From NCBI GenBank assembly GCA_049965975.1, contig JBMFVN010000041.1:1-6444 (forward strand): a stretch of DNA of 6,444 bases. Reading direction: 5' to 3'. Both the position numbers and the translations under genes were made by a program. This DNA comes from JAGDXZ01 sp049965975 (lineage in GTDB: Archaea; Micrarchaeota; Micrarchaeia; Micrarchaeales; CABMGC01). A model generated the notes under the pieces. It saw only the letters and a program-made list of their open reading frames with translations. It did not search any database and had not been told where the DNA came from. Shown here piece by piece: positions 1-4,867 of the stretch. Every line of letters starts with the position of its first letter. Position 1 is the stretch's first letter.

Positions 1-221
1 AAGAAACGCTGCAAGTGCATACAGATGCCGTAAAGAAAGGAGACCGCGTTCTTGTCGTAGACGACTTGATAGCAACGGGAGGAACGGCAAAAGCTGCTTG
101 CAACTTGATAGAGAGGCTTGGCGGCAGCGTAGTAGGTGCTGCCTTCTTAATCGAGCTGGCCGATATGCAAGGAAGGGAAAAGCTGGAAGGCAAACGAGTG
201 CTCAGTCTTGCAAAGTACTGA
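1..221 (+). CDS. apt: Adenine phosphoribosyltransferase, C-terminal fragment
   Basis: The 5' end of the gene lies outside the window. The frame is open from base 3 and gives about 72 visible residues. The visible part carries the type I phosphoribosyltransferase PRPP-binding motif VLVVDDLIATGGTA (visible residues 16-29), with its paired acidic residues and the TGGT phosphate loop. It is preceded by HTDAVKKGDRV and followed by LIERLGGSVVGAAFLIEL, the order seen in bacterial and archaeal Apt proteins of about 170-180 residues. The enzyme makes AMP from adenine and PRPP in cytosolic purine salvage. The GTG at base 15 is an internal valine codon, not a start, because the family alignment continues upstream (ETLQ). 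The stop codon lies only 2 bp from the 3' end of the oppositely oriented tRNA gene. Other PRTases share the motif, but the flanking residues fit Apt best. Confidence 0.9.
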   Translation, partial: ETLQVHTDAVKKGDRVLVVDDLIATGGTAKAACNLIERLGGSVVGAAFLIELADMQGREKLEGKRVLSLAKY

Positions 222-223
222 TT

Positions 224-298
224 CGGGCATGACGGGATTTGGACCCGCAACCACCCGGTCCGAAGCCGGGCGCGCTATCCAAGTTGCGCCACATGCCC
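224..298 (-). tRNA. tRNA-Arg (anticodon TCG)
   Basis: The minus strand folds into a complete 75-nt cloverleaf. The acceptor is GGGCATG/CATGCCC with discriminator G. The D stem is GCGC/GCGC around loop AACTTGGATA. The anticodon stem is CCCGG/CCGGG with loop CTTCGGA. The variable region is TGGTT, and the T stem is GCGGG/CCCGT with loop TCCAAAT. The anticodon TCG (bases 261-263) reads arginine CGA and probably CGG. A20, C35 and G73 fit arginine identity; T8-A14 and A15-T48 can form the usual core pairs. CCA is not encoded (AAT follows the discriminator), so it must be added enzymatically. There is no intron. The oddity is position 55, which is C instead of the near-universal T of the TTC loop sequence. 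The gene has its own promoter at about 321-334, and its 3' trailer runs antisense into the end of apt. Confidence 0.95.
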
Positions 299-320
299 AC
301 TAACTTCTTGTCTTTTGCAA

Positions 321-334
321 TTAATAAACCTTTA
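321..334 (-). promoter_or_regulatory. TATA/BRE promoter of the tRNA-Arg gene
   Basis: Read on the minus strand, the sequence is GTAAAGGTTTATTAA. It combines a purine-rich BRE-like element (about 329-335) with an archaeal TATA box TTTATTAA (321-328). The box centre is about 26 bp upstream of the first tRNA base (298), the normal archaeal spacing if transcription begins at or near the mature 5' end. The element sits in the loop, and partly in one arm, of the inverted repeat 305-360. Confidence 0.6.
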
Positions 335-350
335 CAGAATTCAGAATTGC

Positions 351-360
351 AAAACAAGAA
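351..360 (-). terminator. T-rich terminator candidate after the 361-780 gene
   Basis: Immediately after the TGA stop the minus strand reads TTCTTGTTTT, a T-rich tract of the type that ends archaeal transcripts. It is also one arm of the 305-360 inverted repeat. The call rests on base composition and position only. Confidence 0.35.
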
Positions 361-780
361 TCAGAGCTCCTCAGTCTTTGTTATGGGCTCCAATCCATCT
401 GCGAACTCCTGCTTGAGCTTTGGAAGAAGAGAGTGGTAAAGCTTGCGCTCAGCAGGGCTGAGCGGCGATTCCATTAGAAGCATTGAAAAAGCGTGCTCGT
501 CTATGGGCTCTGTTATTACCTCGCGCATTTCGTCCTCGTTGAGGTCCTTCCAGCTTTCGTTAATCGCAGTTTTTACCTCATCAGCTATCGCTTCTTTGTT
601 GAGAGTGTCGCCGTGTATAAATCGATAAACGTGCCAGCAGTGGCTTGAAGATAGGAGAGCAAAAAGCCTTGCACGATTTACTGTATCGAAGTCCTCTTTG
701 CTTAGCTCTTTTTTCTTCCTAAGCTTCTGCACAGCCGAAACAAATAGGGCGTATTTGTTCAATACGGACCTATTAGGCAT
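361..780 (-). CDS. Unrecognised 139-aa helical protein
   Basis: The frame is intact from ATG (778-780) to TGA (361-363) and encodes 139 residues. It has no signal peptide or membrane segment, so it is probably cytosolic. The sequence looks mostly helical: a basic N-terminal region (KLRKKK, residues 19-24), then RARLFALLSSSHCWHVYRF (36-54) and LNKEAIADEVKTAINES (60-76), then acidic segments and a C-terminal helix (ERKLYHSLLPKLKQEF, 111-126). The order of the three segments at about 36-76 is loosely reminiscent of a winged-helix fold, but no diagnostic residues support it and I do not recognise the family. The gene is real by several criteria: a TATA box and perfect palindrome lie just upstream, and a T-rich tract follows the stop. 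GGGG lies 6-9 bases upstream of the ATG and could be a weak ribosome binding site. The tRNA gene downstream is on the same strand but has its own promoter. Confidence 0.7.
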   Translation of the reverse strand: MPNRSVLNKYALFVSAVQKLRKKKELSKEDFDTVNRARLFALLSSSHCWHVYRFIHGDTLNKEAIADEVKTAINESWKDLNEDEMREVITEPIDEHAFSMLLMESPLSPAERKLYHSLLPKLKQEFADGLEPITKTEEL

Positions 781-797
781 TAAAACCCCGCACTAAT

Positions 798-816
798 AAT
801 ATTGCAATGCAATATT
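798..816. promoter_or_regulatory. Perfect 19-bp palindrome, operator candidate
   Basis: AATATTGCA-A-TGCAATATT is an uninterrupted inverted repeat with 9-bp arms around one central base. It lies between the TATA-like box (813-822, which it overlaps) and the expected start of transcription of the minus-strand 361-780 gene, 18 bp upstream of that gene's ATG. Dimeric repressors of archaea commonly bind such dyads between the TATA box and the transcription start, blocking TBP/TFB or polymerase recruitment. The symmetry is observed; the operator role is inferred. The binding protein is unknown. Confidence 0.5.
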
Positions 817-831
817 TAAATAGGTATATAG
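813..831 (-). promoter_or_regulatory. TATA promoter region of the 361-780 gene
   Basis: On the minus strand two TATA-like boxes occur in tandem. CTATATA (825-831) is preceded by purine-rich AAAAGGAG, a good BRE-like context. TATTTAAATA follows at 813-822. Spacing of about 26 bp predicts transcription starts near 801 or 792, giving a short leader of roughly 12-20 nt before the ATG at 780. The sequence does not show which box is used. Confidence 0.45.
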
Positions 832-898
832 CTCCTTTTGAGAAAAGCGCAGCTTCCTGTTGTGCTTGTTGTTATTGAAACTTGGAAAAACAAAAATA

Positions 899-908
899 GA
901 TATAAAAA
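899..908 (+). promoter_or_regulatory. TATA promoter of the 938-1354 gene
   Basis: GATATAAAAA, preceded by an A-rich stretch, is a good archaeal TATA box. Its centre predicts transcription starting near 929-931, leaving a leader of only about 8 nt before the ATG at 938. That fits nearly leaderless translation and the lack of a Shine-Dalgarno sequence. The stretch 832-898 between this box and the divergent promoter shows nothing else that I can identify. Confidence 0.5.
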
Positions 909-937
909 CCTTATCGGAATAATATTCATGTGGTTTT

Positions 938-1354
938 ATGATAACCGGACTAACAGTAAGCAGCGTATCCGCAAACAGACCGACAAACGAAGCCATAACC
1001 AACATGAAGTTCAACATAAACTTCGACGATGTGAAAGTTGAAAACGGCAACGTGGAAGTGTCTTATACTTTCACAACTGACTATCAGGGAAGCAACAACA
1101 AGAGTGTTGGCGACCTGAAAATAATAGGCAAGGTAATGGCCAAAGAGGATAAGAAGGTAGCAGACGAGATAAGCAAGACATGGCAGGAGAAGAAAACAAT
1201 ACCAATAGACTTTGCCGAAGATGTGATAAACCTGCTAAACTTCGAGTGCGGATCAAGGGGAACCCTTCTTGCATGGAGCATAGGCTTGGTCGCCCCGTTG
1301 CCTTTGTCAAGGGCAAAGCTCGAGCAGCAGCCTCAGGGTCAAGCCAACAGCTGA
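938..1354 (+). CDS. Small conserved-looking archaeal protein of unknown function
   Basis: The gene encodes 138 residues. The N-terminal half alternates in a beta-strand pattern: ITGLTVSSVSANR (2-14), MKFNINFDDVKVENGNVEVSYTFTTDY (23-49) and VGDLKIIGKVMA (57-68). A charged helix follows (EDKKVADEISKTWQEKKT, 70-87), then IPIDFAEDVINLLNFECGSRGTLLAWSIGLVAPLPLSR (88-125). The layout of a short beta domain, a helix ending in W..KK..P, and a C-terminal helix containing a cysteine and ending in a PLPL segment resembles, from memory, small archaeal proteins of unknown function. A SecB-like or chaperone-type fold is only a guess. There is no signal peptide or membrane helix. The ATG at 938 fits the upstream TATA box; an internal ATG at 1004 would remove the first strand. 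The stop lies 33 bp before polB on the same strand, so the two may be co-transcribed. Confidence 0.75.
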   Translation: MITGLTVSSVSANRPTNEAITNMKFNINFDDVKVENGNVEVSYTFTTDYQGSNNKSVGDLKIIGKVMAKEDKKVADEISKTWQEKKTIPIDFAEDVINLLNFECGSRGTLLAWSIGLVAPLPLSRAKLEQQPQGQANS

Positions 1355-1387
1355 AACCTTATTAGCGTTAACTGATAAGTTATAAGC

Positions 1388-3799
1388 ATGAATGTGAAAG
1401 GAATAGTAGTAGACATAGACACGCCAACCGAGGAAAACGCTTCTGTAATAAGGCTTACCGTAAAGGATGCCGAAGGCATAAAGACTCTTTTCGACTATTC
1501 CTTTCAGCCGTATCTTTACCTTATTCCAAGGAACAGCCAGCTTGACGAGGAAGAGCTAAAGAACATAAGAATACCAAGCGGCGATTCCTATGCAGAGATA
1601 AGCAGCATAGAAAGAAAGAGCATGAATCTTCTCGGCAAGCAGGTGGAGGTTTTCAAGATTTATACTAAGAACGCAAAAGACGTGCCTGTGCTCAAGGAAT
1701 ACCTTGAAGAGTTTGGAACCTGCTACGAATACGACATTCCCTTCTGGAAGCGCTACCTCATAGACAAGGACATATCGCCGATTTACGGCATAAGTGCAGA
1801 AGTAGAGGAGCGCGATGGCAGGCTAATCGTCAAAAGCATAGAGAGCAGCGAGGTAACAGGAATCGGCCTTACGCACATATGCTTCGACATAGAAACATAC
1901 AACCCTAAGTCAACCCCGAGAATGGACATAGACCCCATAATCATGATAAGCTTTGCCAACAGCGAGACAAGGCATGTCATAACTACAAAGCACGTAGGCA
2001 GGGATTTCGTAATACAAGCAGAAAGTGAGAAGGACATGCTGGAGAAATTCGCAGAGCAGATAAGAAAAGGCGACTACGACATAATCTCAGGCTATAACTC
2101 ATCCAATTTCGACATACCGTATTTGCTCAAAAGGGCAGAGAAGCTAAAAGCTAATTTCAAAATAGCAAGATACGATGAAATGCCATATGAGCAGCACCAC
2201 GGGCTCCTCAACATAGTAAAAATACCTGGAAGAATAAACATAGATATTTACAACACGGCAAAGTTCGTTGCCACTGTGGGCACTGCTGAATATCTTATCA
2301 AGGTGAACAGGTTCACCCTGGGCGAAATCTACAAAGAAATAACCGGCAAGGTCAAGAAGACCGTGGACAAGCCAAAAATATACAAGATGTACGACTCTGA
2401 GGGCGAGGAGCTAAACGAGCTTGCAGACTACTCGCTCGACGACTCGGTATCGCTTGATGAGCTTTACAATTTCTTCATGCCACTCGAGCTTGAAATAGCT
2501 AAGCTCGTTGGCACGACTCTCGCAGAGACAGCAGTTTCGACAACCGGCCAGCTTGTCGAGTACCTGCTAATGAGATATGCGCACAGGAATAACCAGATAA
2601 TACCAAACAAGCCAGAAGGCGAAGAAATAAACGAGAGGCTTGCAAACACTTTCGAAGGGGCTTATGTCAAAACGCCAAATGCTGGCATATACAACAACCT
2701 TGCTGTTCTTGACTTCAGGGGCCTGTACCCTTCAATAATAATAGCGCACAACATAGACCCCTCAACTGTGCTGAGCGATGAAGAGAGCAATGGTGTAGAC
2801 TATTTCGAGTCGCCTACAGGAACTAGGTTCAGGAAGGAGCCAAAAGGCATTATACCTACTGTGCTGAAGCTTCTGATAAGCGAGAGAGAAGGCGTCAAAA
2901 AGGAGTACAAGAAAAACCCAGACAACAAGGCGCTGGGCGCCAGGTCGCAGGCTCTCAAGATAATAGCCAATTCCTTCTACGGCTATCTTGGCTATGCAAG
3001 GTCAAGGTGGTATTCGCGCGCATGCGGGTCGAGCGTAACAGCATATGGCAGGGACTACATAAAGAAGACAATAGAGATGAGCGAGCAGGCTGGCTTTCCT
3101 GTAATCTATTCTGACACCGATAGCGTTGTGCTGCTTCTTGGCAACAAGACAAAGGAAGACGTGCTTGCTTTCTTGAAGAAAGTGAACGATTCCTTGCCAG
3201 AATCAATGGAGCTAGAGCTCGAGGACTTTTACGAGCGCGGAGTTTTCGTAGGCAAGAAGAGCGGAGACATAGGCGCGAAGAAGAAATACGCTTTGCTGTC
3301 GCAGAGCGGCAGGATAAAGATAAGAGGCTTCGAACTCATAAGGCGCGATTGGTCGAACATTGCAAGGGAAACCCAGAAGAAGGTTCTTGAGGAAATACTC
3401 AAAGAAGGCAGCAAGGAAAAGGCAGTGGCAATAGTCAAAGACGTGATCAAGAGGCTTCAGGAAGGTAGCGTAGACCTGAAGGATCTGGTAATATACACGC
3501 AGCTAAGGAAAAGCATAGGAGCCTATGACGCCACTTCGCCTGAGCTCGCTGCAGCGCAGAAGGCCATAAAGCGTGGCAAGCCGGCTGATGAGGTCGAGGG
3601 CGTTACAATAGGCTACATAGTTACAAAGCACGGCAGCACCATAAGCGAAAAGGCTGAGCTAGAGGAATATGCAACTGATTACGATGCTGATTATTACATA
3701 AACCACCAGGTAATACCTGCCACGCTAAAGATACTCAAGGAGCTTGGCGTGAGCGAAGAGGAGCTCAAGGGCAACGGCATGCAGAAGAGGCTTGGCTAA
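1388..3799 (+). CDS. polB: DNA polymerase, family B (archaeal replicative type)
   Basis: The 803-residue protein copies DNA in replication or repair and should have 3'-5' proofreading activity. The N-terminal domain (about 1-130) has the archaeal pattern QPYLYL (40-45) and DIPFWKRYLIDK (116-127). The exonuclease is complete: Exo I FDIET (D167, E169), Exo II YNSSNFD (D242), Exo III YSLDD (Y348, D352). The polymerase domain is also complete: motif A DFRGLYPSII (D442), RxxxK R500/K504, motif B KIIANSFYG (K524, N528, Y531), motif C YSDTDS (D576, D578), then GAKKKY (629-634) and the thumb. There is no intein, and the length is normal for the family. Of the residues forming the uracil-sensing pocket in Pyrococcus polymerase, P36, V93 and R119 are matched by P41, V99 and R122, while Y7 aligns with T12. 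The C-terminus ends GMQKRLG, which could be half of a PCNA-binding motif. The ATG at 1388 has no Shine-Dalgarno sequence; a weak TATA-like CTTATTA (1358-1364) could give a leaderless transcript. Confidence 0.97.
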   Translation: MNVKGIVVDIDTPTEENASVIRLTVKDAEGIKTLFDYSFQPYLYLIPRNSQLDEEELKNIRIPSGDSYAEISSIERKSMNLLGKQVEVFKIYTKNAKDVPVLKEYLEEFGTCYEYDIPFWKRYLIDKDISPIYGISAEVEERDGRLIVKSIESSEVTGIGLTHICFDIETYNPKSTPRMDIDPIIMISFANSETRHVITTKHVGRDFVIQAESEKDMLEKFAEQIRKGDYDIISGYNSSNFDIPYLLKRAEKLKANFKIARYDEMPYEQHHGLLNIVKIPGRINIDIYNTAKFVATVGTAEYLIKVNRFTLGEIYKEITGKVKKTVDKPKIYKMYDSEGEELNELADYSLDDSVSLDELYNFFMPLELEIAKLVGTTLAETAVSTTGQLVEYLLMRYAHRNNQIIPNKPEGEEINERLANTFEGAYVKTPNAGIYNNLAVLDFRGLYPSIIIAHNIDPSTVLSDEESNGVDYFESPTGTRFRKEPKGIIPTVLKLLISEREGVKKEYKKNPDNKALGARSQALKIIANSFYGYLGYARSRWYSRACGSSVTAYGRDYIKKTIEMSEQAGFPVIYSDTDSVVLLLGNKTKEDVLAFLKKVNDSLPESMELELEDFYERGVFVGKKSGDIGAKKKYALLSQSGRIKIRGFELIRRDWSNIARETQKKVLEEILKEGSKEKAVAIVKDVIKRLQEGSVDLKDLVIYTQLRKSIGAYDATSPELAAAQKAIKRGKPADEVEGVTIGYIVTKHGSTISEKAELEEYATDYDADYYINHQVIPATLKILKELGVSEEELKGNGMQKRLG

Positions 3800-3847
3800 G
3801 TTTACAAAACAACAAAATATTATGTATAATTTGAAATAAAAACAACA

Positions 3848-3857
3848 ATATATAAAT
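3848..3857 (+). promoter_or_regulatory. TATA-box candidate upstream of the 3982-4761 gene
   Basis: ATATATAAAT inside an A-rich stretch is a good archaeal TATA box. Spacing of about 26 bp predicts transcription from near 3879, so the hairpin 3887-3928 would lie at the 5' end of an unusually long leader of about 100 nt. A second TATA-like sequence, GTATAAAAG, lies at 3879-3887 and would start transcription near 3910, inside the hairpin loop. The stretch 3800-3847 is AT-rich and shows no gene; it could contain the polB 3' end signals. Confidence 0.4.
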
Positions 3858-3886
3858 CTGGAAAACTATATTATTAGCGTATAAAA

Positions 3887-3928
3887 GGGCACAAAAGTTC
3901 CCACCACCCACCACCGCTTTTGTGCCTT
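3887..3928 (+). repeat. Hairpin with C-rich repetitive loop in front of the 3982-4761 gene
   Basis: GGCACAAAAG (3888-3897) pairs perfectly with CTTTTGTGCC (3917-3926). It is extended by a G-U and an A-U pair to 12 bp. The 19-nt loop contains a tandem repeat of CCCACCA (3900-3906 and 3907-3913) followed by CC. On the opposite strand the loop reads GGTGGTGGGTGGTGGG, five closely spaced G tracts that could form a two-layer G-quadruplex. No U-tract follows, so it does not look like an intrinsic terminator for polB. It may be a structured 5' leader, a protein-binding site in DNA, or part of a small RNA; the sequence does not decide between these. Confidence 0.55.
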
Positions 3929-3981
3929 CTAATTTTGCAAGAAACGTGAATGAATATAAAACAAGAAAACAAAAGAATGTT

Positions 3982-4761
3982 ATGCAAATTAAAAACTCAG
4001 AATCAACTGAGAAGGTATTCGAAAAGGTATTTGGGCAGATTTCTGCAGAGTTGGGACTAGAAAGAAAAGACGTAGCAGGCGTATACAACCCGAAACACTT
4101 GCCTGAGTCTGAGCTGGCTTTTGCTATTGCCAACGAACTGTTTTTACTTGCTTTGGCAAAGCGCATGGGAAAATATGCAAAAGAGAACGGAATAAAAGAA
4201 GGCGAGCTGTCAGACGGCTTTAAACGCATTGCAAATGCAACAGCAACAGTAATAGCAACTTTCGAATACAATGAAAGGTACATTAGAAAAGCTACTTTTC
4301 CTAATGAGCAGACGCGCGTTGAAATAGATTTGCTTTATTGGCTTAAAAAAGAAATAGATGAAAAGGCAAAGAAGCTTAACGAGCTAAACAATGCAGGAAT
4401 AACGCAGCAGTTAAAGAGCTTGATCAGAAATCGCAAGACAAATAAGGAAATTGAAAACCAAATAGCAGAATTCTTTTTCAATAAAATAATACCTGTATAC
4501 ATAATGACAAATATCTTGGAGAAAGAAAATGAGTTCACACTCACGAAAACACTGGAAAGAACAGAAAAGCTGGCAGAACTCGACTTAGTCGGCACTCTTG
4601 ATTCTTATCTTGAAAAAGAAGGTCTTAAAGAGATTCTTTATACCAGAAATCCTATAGGGGTAGCTCTTCAAATAGGTGCAGAGGTAACTTTTTCTCTCGC
4701 TGATAAAGCAAAGCAGCTCGAAAATACAAGCGAAAAATACGGGCCGCCTGAATACAGTTAG
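3982..4761 (+). CDS. Unrecognised 259-aa helical protein
   Basis: The frame is intact from ATG (3982) to TAG (4759-4761). An in-frame GTG at 3922 would add 20 residues, but it sits inside the 3' arm of the hairpin and its extra residues (PSNFARNVNEYKTRKQ) are low in complexity, so I prefer 3982. No Shine-Dalgarno sequence is evident. The protein looks almost wholly alpha-helical and soluble: EKVFEKVFGQISAEL (10-24), ELAFAIANELFLLALAKRMGKYA (44-66), FKRIANATATVIATFEYNERYIRK (80-103), a charged, possibly coiled-coil stretch LLYWLKKEIDEKAKKLNEL (117-135), and NQIAEFFFNKIIPVYIMTNIL (159-179). The hydrophobic stretches contain charges and are poor membrane helices. I do not recognise a family, catalytic motif or metal site. 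Codon choice looks more AT-rich than in polB or the methionine aminopeptidase gene. Separate leader and trailer structures suggest an independent transcription unit. Confidence 0.75.
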   Translation: MQIKNSESTEKVFEKVFGQISAELGLERKDVAGVYNPKHLPESELAFAIANELFLLALAKRMGKYAKENGIKEGELSDGFKRIANATATVIATFEYNERYIRKATFPNEQTRVEIDLLYWLKKEIDEKAKKLNELNNAGITQQLKSLIRNRKTNKEIENQIAEFFFNKIIPVYIMTNILEKENEFTLTKTLERTEKLAELDLVGTLDSYLEKEGLKEILYTRNPIGVALQIGAEVTFSLADKAKQLENTSEKYGPPEYS

Positions 4762-4762
4762 C

Positions 4763-4803
4763 CAGTTTTGGAATTAGAAACTGCTAGCTTGTTCTTTTGC
4801 TAG
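4763..4803 (+). terminator. Tandem small hairpins with T-rich loop, terminator candidate
   Basis: Just after the TAG stop, CAGTTTT (4763-4769) can pair with GAAACTG (4777-4783). Directly after it, CTAGC (4784-4788) pairs with GCTAG (4799-4803) around the loop TTGTTCTTTT. The T-rich loop fits the T-tract signals that stop archaeal RNA polymerase, and its position before the next gene supports a terminator. The stems are short, so the call is modest. The remaining stretch 4804-4867 is A-rich and presumably holds the promoter for the aminopeptidase gene, but I see no convincing TATA box. Confidence 0.4.
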
Positions 4804-4867
4804 AAACAAAAACAAAAACTAAAAAGAAGTAAAAAGCTTAGCTTGCAAAATCTAAATTGGCAATATC

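Larger units (their letters stand above)
305..360. repeat. Imperfect inverted repeat, possible bidirectional terminator
   Basis: The left arm TTCTTGTCTTTTGCAATT (305-322) is complementary to the right arm AATTGCAAAACAAGAA (345-360). The pairing is 7 + 9 bp, interrupted only by an extra CT in the left arm, with a 22-nt loop. Each strand shows a T-rich tract on reading in from its own gene: TTCTTGTCTTTTG on the plus strand downstream of apt, and TTCTTGTTTTG on the minus strand directly after the stop of the 361-780 gene. Archaeal termination depends on T-rich tracts, so a shared bidirectional terminator or insulator is plausible. The tRNA promoter lies inside the loop. The inverted repeat is seen directly; its function is inferred. 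Confidence 0.6.

Noticed and set aside
239..439. Plus-strand open frame through the tRNA
   Set aside because: It covers the tRNA, its promoter and the end of the minus-strand gene; an accidental frame.
793..1050. Minus-strand open frame across the divergent promoter region
   Set aside because: It overlaps the TATA boxes and the start of the 938 gene and shows no coding character.
1180..1365. Plus-strand frame with CRRCDKPAKLRVRI resembling a zinc-finger fragment
   Set aside because: It lies in another frame within the 938-1354 gene, whose own frame has a sensible strand/helix pattern and ends cleanly before polB; the cysteine pattern is probably coincidental.
1388..3799. Possible intein or split in the polymerase
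   Set aside because: All exonuclease and polymerase motifs are contiguous with normal spacing and the length is normal, so no intein or split is present.
3871..3880. Repeat of TTATTAGCGT, also at 1359-1368, upstream of two genes
   Set aside because: Ten-base matches are expected by chance many times among all position pairs in a window of this size; no further similarity flanks them.
3765..4283. Minus-strand open frame (172 codons) spanning the end of polB and the unknown gene
   Set aside because: It crosses the polB stop, the promoter-like gap and the hairpin. The product is rich in F, S and L with no recognisable motif, and the plus-strand frame is better supported.
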